From Candidatus Bathyarchaeota archaeon (GTDB lineage: Archaea > Thermoproteota > Bathyarchaeia > Bathyarchaeales > DTEX01): 7,679 nucleotides of DNA. Below the pieces are notes generated by a model. It made no database searches, was not told the DNA's origin, and saw only the letters and a program-made list of their open reading frames with translations. The stretch's first letter is position 1, and each line of letters starts with the position of its first letter. The stretch is from assembly GCA_026414245.1 (NCBI GenBank), contig JAOAJJ010000053.1:1-7679 (forward strand), written 5' to 3'. A program made the translations under genes and the position numbers. Positions 5,274 through 7,679 of the stretch are shown here, in pieces.

Positions 5274-6268
5274 ATTCTCAGTTGCTCCACCTCTTTTTCG
5301 TTCGCAGCCATAACAATTATTTCATCTTCCTTTTCTCCATGCCTGCAAATCACGCTTATCGGGGTGCTCTTAGGGGCATCTGAGTACCGTACCGTTATCG
5401 CAGCCGCCTTCTCAATTATGCTTGGATAATATTCGCCTGTAATCAAGGTCACCGGCCCCTTGTAATCTTTAACCATTAGGCGGGGTATACCGTATTGCTT
5501 GGATATGGCGGTAAGTTTATCGTTCTCCTCTCTGTTTCTTCCAACTATGATTTTCACATTGTTAATCCTGAAGTGTCTCCCAAGAGTTAAAAGGATAGCG
5601 TCTTTAACCGTCAGCTTCCCCTCATGCTTAAGATGGTCTTTAACCCTCTTAGCGAACATTGGATCCGTTAGCAGGCATCCGCCGGAGGGGGTCGGACAGT
5701 TTTCTATACCATATTCCGCGGCTAATCTAATCTGCTGGACTCTTCTCCTACCTCTAATGGCCAGTAGCTTCCTCCTATCGATCAGGCCTCTTCTCTCAGC
5801 TTCTGTTGGTGGCAGTAGTTTAGCGGATAACGGCCTAAGGATTTTTCCCTCAAGCCCAGCCTCCCTCTCTATTAGCTGCATAGCCCTTAACCTCTGGGAG
5901 AAGGGCCTCTCGTCGAGAACCTCACCCGTCACGAGGAAGTCGGCTCCTATACTCTCAGCGATCTCCCCAGCCTTCCTAAACATGAGTATACGGCAATCTA
6001 TACACGGATTCATCTGGCTCCCATAACCATAACGCGGATTAACGACAACATCAAGAAACTCCTGCCCCAAAAAGATAACGCGGAGTTTTATGCCAAAATC
6101 TCTAGAGACTTTATTGACTGCATCGTAGCCGCATTTGTAGAAGGGTGTCGTGAAGTGAACCGCTTCAACATCGACACCCTGATCTAAAATTATCTTTGTA
6201 GCAAGTAAGCTGTCTAATCCTCCGGAGAGTAGCACTAAAGCCTTAGGTCTTCGCCCACGCTCCTCCAC
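5270..6268 (-). CDS. PP-loop ATPase, tRNA thiolation (ThiI/MnmA-like) family
   Basis: A 332-residue cytosolic protein. The PP-loop SGGLDS (residues 15-20) binds ATP and marks the N-type ATP pyrophosphatase fold used by ThiI, MnmA, TtuA and QueC to adenylate a substrate before sulfur or nitrogen transfer. Two cysteine pairs follow: NPCIDC (Cys89, Cys92) and NCPTPSGGC (Cys191, Cys198). They could hold an iron-sulfur cluster or relay sulfur. The arginine-rich LAIRGRRRVQQ (about 169-179) is a plausible RNA contact. The region after about 215 looks like the NFACT-R/DUF814-type RNA-binding domain seen in archaeal proteins annotated as tRNA thiouridylases. There is no THUMP domain, so it is not classical ThiI. 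GTG at 6268 is chosen because a TATA box 50 bases upstream leaves a short leader; in-frame TAA at 6316-6314 limits any extension. The exact tRNA position modified is unknown. Confidence 0.8.
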   Translation of the reverse strand: MEERGRRPKALVLLSGGLDSLLATKIILDQGVDVEAVHFTTPFYKCGYDAVNKVSRDFGIKLRVIFLGQEFLDVVVNPRYGYGSQMNPCIDCRILMFRKAGEIAESIGADFLVTGEVLDERPFSQRLRAMQLIEREAGLEGKILRPLSAKLLPPTEAERRGLIDRRKLLAIRGRRRVQQIRLAAEYGIENCPTPSGGCLLTDPMFAKRVKDHLKHEGKLTVKDAILLTLGRHFRINNVKIIVGRNREENDKLTAISKQYGIPRLMVKDYKGPVTLITGEYYPSIIEKAAAITVRYSDAPKSTPISVICRHGEKEDEIIVMAANEKEVEQLRI

Positions 6269-6312
6269 CCTTAATCCCCGGGATAGCCCGTCGTGGCGCT
6301 CCGATTGAGATA

Positions 6313-6325
6313 CTTATAAAAAATA
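6313..6325 (-). promoter_or_regulatory. TATA box for the PP-loop gene
   Basis: The minus-strand site TTTTTTATAAG is a good archaeal TATA box. Initiation would fall near 6292, about 24 bases before the GTG start. The same transcript would carry the small overlapping ORF. Confidence 0.5.
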
Positions 6326-6401
6326 ACGTAGTTATAAACTTTCCTAATGGGAGCTTCGGGCTTTCCTCCGCCCTATTACCTCGGGTATAGCATATTGAAA
6401 A

Positions 6402-6960
6402 TTATGCTTTGAGGGGGTATCTCCCATATTTCCTCGCGCTTTCAATAAATGTTATTACATTTTTTATCGGTGTGCCGGGATCTATTGGCTCCCATTGGAG
6501 AGAATGAAGTCTCTACCAGAAGCCGCTAGAAGCTGTTTTCTCACCTCCCTTACAATAGAGTCTTCACTACCTCCCCAAAGTGTATTAACGGTATCTAGGT
6601 TTCCGAATACGCATACTTTGCCATCTAGAGCCTTTTTTTAACCTTAACGATATCTATAGAGAAGTTTTTCCGGTTTTCCTCCAACGATTAAACCGTCCAC
6701 CTCTAAATCTCGCATATATCCAAGTGGGGGCATATATCCCCGCAGGAGTACACTATTGGAATCATCCCCAATCTACGTATTTCACTAAAATATCTTTTCT
6801 CCGACTCAAAGAAAAATTCCTTATAAATCTTTGGGGGATATTATGTCGGCGCCTATCCCATCTTCATGTATAATCCAACCTCATATAACATTATAAGCTC
6901 AGATAAATTGTAGAGGACTCTATATTTTATTTTGCTCGCTGTGTCGTGGAGGAGATCTGA
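6402..6960 (-). pseudogene. Decayed UroD-superfamily gene, C-terminal half only
   Basis: Reading the minus strand and changing frame reconstructs the second half of a UroD/MtaA-like protein. In order the pieces are SDLLHDTASKIKYRVLYNLS (about 6960-6900), WIIHEDGIGADIISPK, KIYKEFFFESEKRYFSEIRR, LGMIPIVYSCGDICPHLD (about 6765-6710), LEVDGLIVGGKPEKLL, ALDGKVCVFGNLDTVNTLWG, GSEDSIVREVRKQLLAASGR, and LQWEPIDPGTPIKNVITFIE ending ARKYGRYPLKA and TAA at 6404-6402. At least five frame changes are needed. Two of them lie at homopolymers: a five-G run at 6833-6837 and a seven-T run at 6633-6639. The N-terminal half is absent, and fdhD starts where it should be. The SCGD motif differs from the HSDG of the other UroD-like gene, so this was a different subfamily and not a fresh copy. 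Confidence 0.8.
6919..6954 (+). promoter_or_regulatory. fdhD promoter and Shine-Dalgarno, inside the UroD-like remnant
   Basis: TATATTTTA (6921-6929) is a candidate TATA box, and ATTATAAG (6891-6898) is an alternative further upstream. GGAGGAG (6948-6954) is the Shine-Dalgarno, 11 bases before the ATG at 6966. All lie in DNA that still reads as the decayed gene on the opposite strand. Confidence 0.45.
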
Positions 6961-6965
6961 TAAAT

Positions 6966-7679
6966 ATGCTTGCTGGGCATGAAATCCTGAAGTTTGATGG
7001 ATTTAAAGGTGTTTTTGAGGCTTTAATGGACACTGTTGCCGTTGAGGAGATAGTGAATCTTTATGTTGACGGTAGACTTTACGCTGTTTTCCACTGCACG
7101 CCACTTAAGGTGGAGGAGCTCGCTGTGGGGCGGCTTTTAACAGAAGGCTTGATAGAGGACGCGGGGGAAGTCTTAGAGGTAAAGGTTTCCGGAAAAAATG
7201 TTTACGTTAAGTTATCTGGGGGGAGAGCGCTCGACTATATGGGAAAGCCCACTTTGACAGCTGCTCTCTGTGAAGGGTTTCTTCCACCGCAAATTTTAAA
7301 GAGACTTCAAAGGCTGAGATCCGTCGATTTAAAGTTTAGCGCTGAGACTATTTTTAAAGCTGTTGAAGTATTGAATTCCAGGGCTGTTGCGTTTAAGGCT
7401 TCTGGTGGAACCCATGCAGCCGCCTTAATCGACGAGGATGGTGATATTGTATCTTTCGCCGAGGACATAGGTAGGCATAACGCTGTCGATAAGGTTATTG
7501 GTGAGGCGGCAATCAGAGGCTTAGATTTTAGCAGGCTTATTCTCGCGTCAACCGGTAGGCTCGCGTCTGAAATAGTTGTTAAGGCTGCCCTGATAGGTGT
7601 GCCGGTCATAGTTTCGATCTCAGCTCCCACAAGCATGGGGATTAAAGTGGCTGAGACCTTCGGTCTAACCCTTGTAGGG
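6966..7679 (+). CDS. fdhD: FdhD, formate dehydrogenase sulfur-carrier protein (3' end outside window)
   Basis: The frame is open from ATG 6966 to the window edge, 238 codons, so little of this 250-280-residue family is missing. FdhD passes sulfur from a cysteine desulfurase to the molybdenum or tungsten cofactor of formate dehydrogenase in the cytoplasm. Recognisable motifs are PLKVEELAVGRLLTEGLI (46-63), ASGGTHAAAL (about 141-150), EDIGRHNAVDKVIG (about 161-174), and LASTGRLASEIVVKAALIGV followed by PVIVSISAPTSMG (about 187-219). The N-terminus is short, consistent with archaeal members. The flexible loop that carries the catalytic CxxC in E. coli FdhD (Cys121, Cys124) here has a single cysteine, Cys102 in TAALCEGF. 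Start choice rests on GGAGGAG 11 bases upstream. Along with moaA it implies an active molybdo/tungsto-enzyme system; the dehydrogenase itself is not in the window. Confidence 0.93.
   Translation, partial: MLAGHEILKFDGFKGVFEALMDTVAVEEIVNLYVDGRLYAVFHCTPLKVEELAVGRLLTEGLIEDAGEVLEVKVSGKNVYVKLSGGRALDYMGKPTLTAALCEGFLPPQILKRLQRLRSVDLKFSAETIFKAVEVLNSRAVAFKASGGTHAAALIDEDGDIVSFAEDIGRHNAVDKVIGEAAIRGLDFSRLILASTGRLASEIVVKAALIGVPVIVSISAPTSMGIKVAETFGLTLVG

Noticed and set aside
5499..6026. Plus-strand open frame of 175 residues
   Set aside because: Antisense to the PP-loop gene; a hydrophobic Ser/Leu-rich shadow with no recognisable motif.
7307..7636. Minus-strand open frame of 109 residues
   Set aside because: Antisense to fdhD, which carries clear family motifs.

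Overview
The window looks archaeal. Probable TATA boxes sit 20-30 bases before most genes, and several genes start with GTG or TTG (purE TTG, moaA TTG, PP-loop gene GTG, coiled-coil gene GTG). The MoaA and PurE proteins are of archaeal type, and there is a CdvA-like coiled-coil protein. The composition is AT-leaning with many AGG/AGA arginine codons. A lineage near Bathyarchaeia or another Thermoproteota group is my best guess, made from protein style alone.

Layout. Bases 1-963 (minus): a small PadR-type repressor followed by the ATPase of a MacB/LolD-like ABC exporter, cut by the window edge. A 7-bp inverted repeat at the ATPase promoter is a good candidate operator. Bases 1134-1652 (plus): a coiled-coil protein with two SHOCT/CdvA-like helical hairpin motifs. 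Bases 1727-3277 (minus): purE of the class II (CO2-using) kind, and moaA, the first enzyme of molybdopterin synthesis. Bases 3409-4365 (plus): a uroporphyrinogen-decarboxylase-superfamily protein of the corrinoid methyltransferase type. Its natural start and strong Shine-Dalgarno are separated from the rest by one in-frame TAG at codon 18. Bases 4409-4486 (plus): tRNA-Arg(CCT). Bases 4490-5130: no intact gene, only unidentified coding-like fragments. Bases 5131-6268 (minus): a PP-loop tRNA-thiolation-type ATPase, overlapped by a small basic ORF that is one base out of frame. Bases 6402-6960 (minus): the C-terminal half of a second UroD-like gene, broken by at least five frame changes and missing its N-terminal half. 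Bases 6966-7679 (plus): fdhD, running off the end.

How it fits together. moaA and fdhD both serve molybdenum/tungsten enzymes: cofactor synthesis, and sulfuration of the cofactor for formate dehydrogenase. One intact-but-for-TAG and one decayed UroD-like gene suggest methyl-transfer functions that are being lost or turned over. The PadR/ABC pair is a self-contained regulated exporter.

The most interesting points are the in-frame amber codon, the decayed paralogue whose remains now carry the fdhD promoter, the out-of-frame small gene coupled by an ATGA overlap, and the palindromic site at the exporter promoter. I see no CRISPR array, insertion sequence or rRNA.
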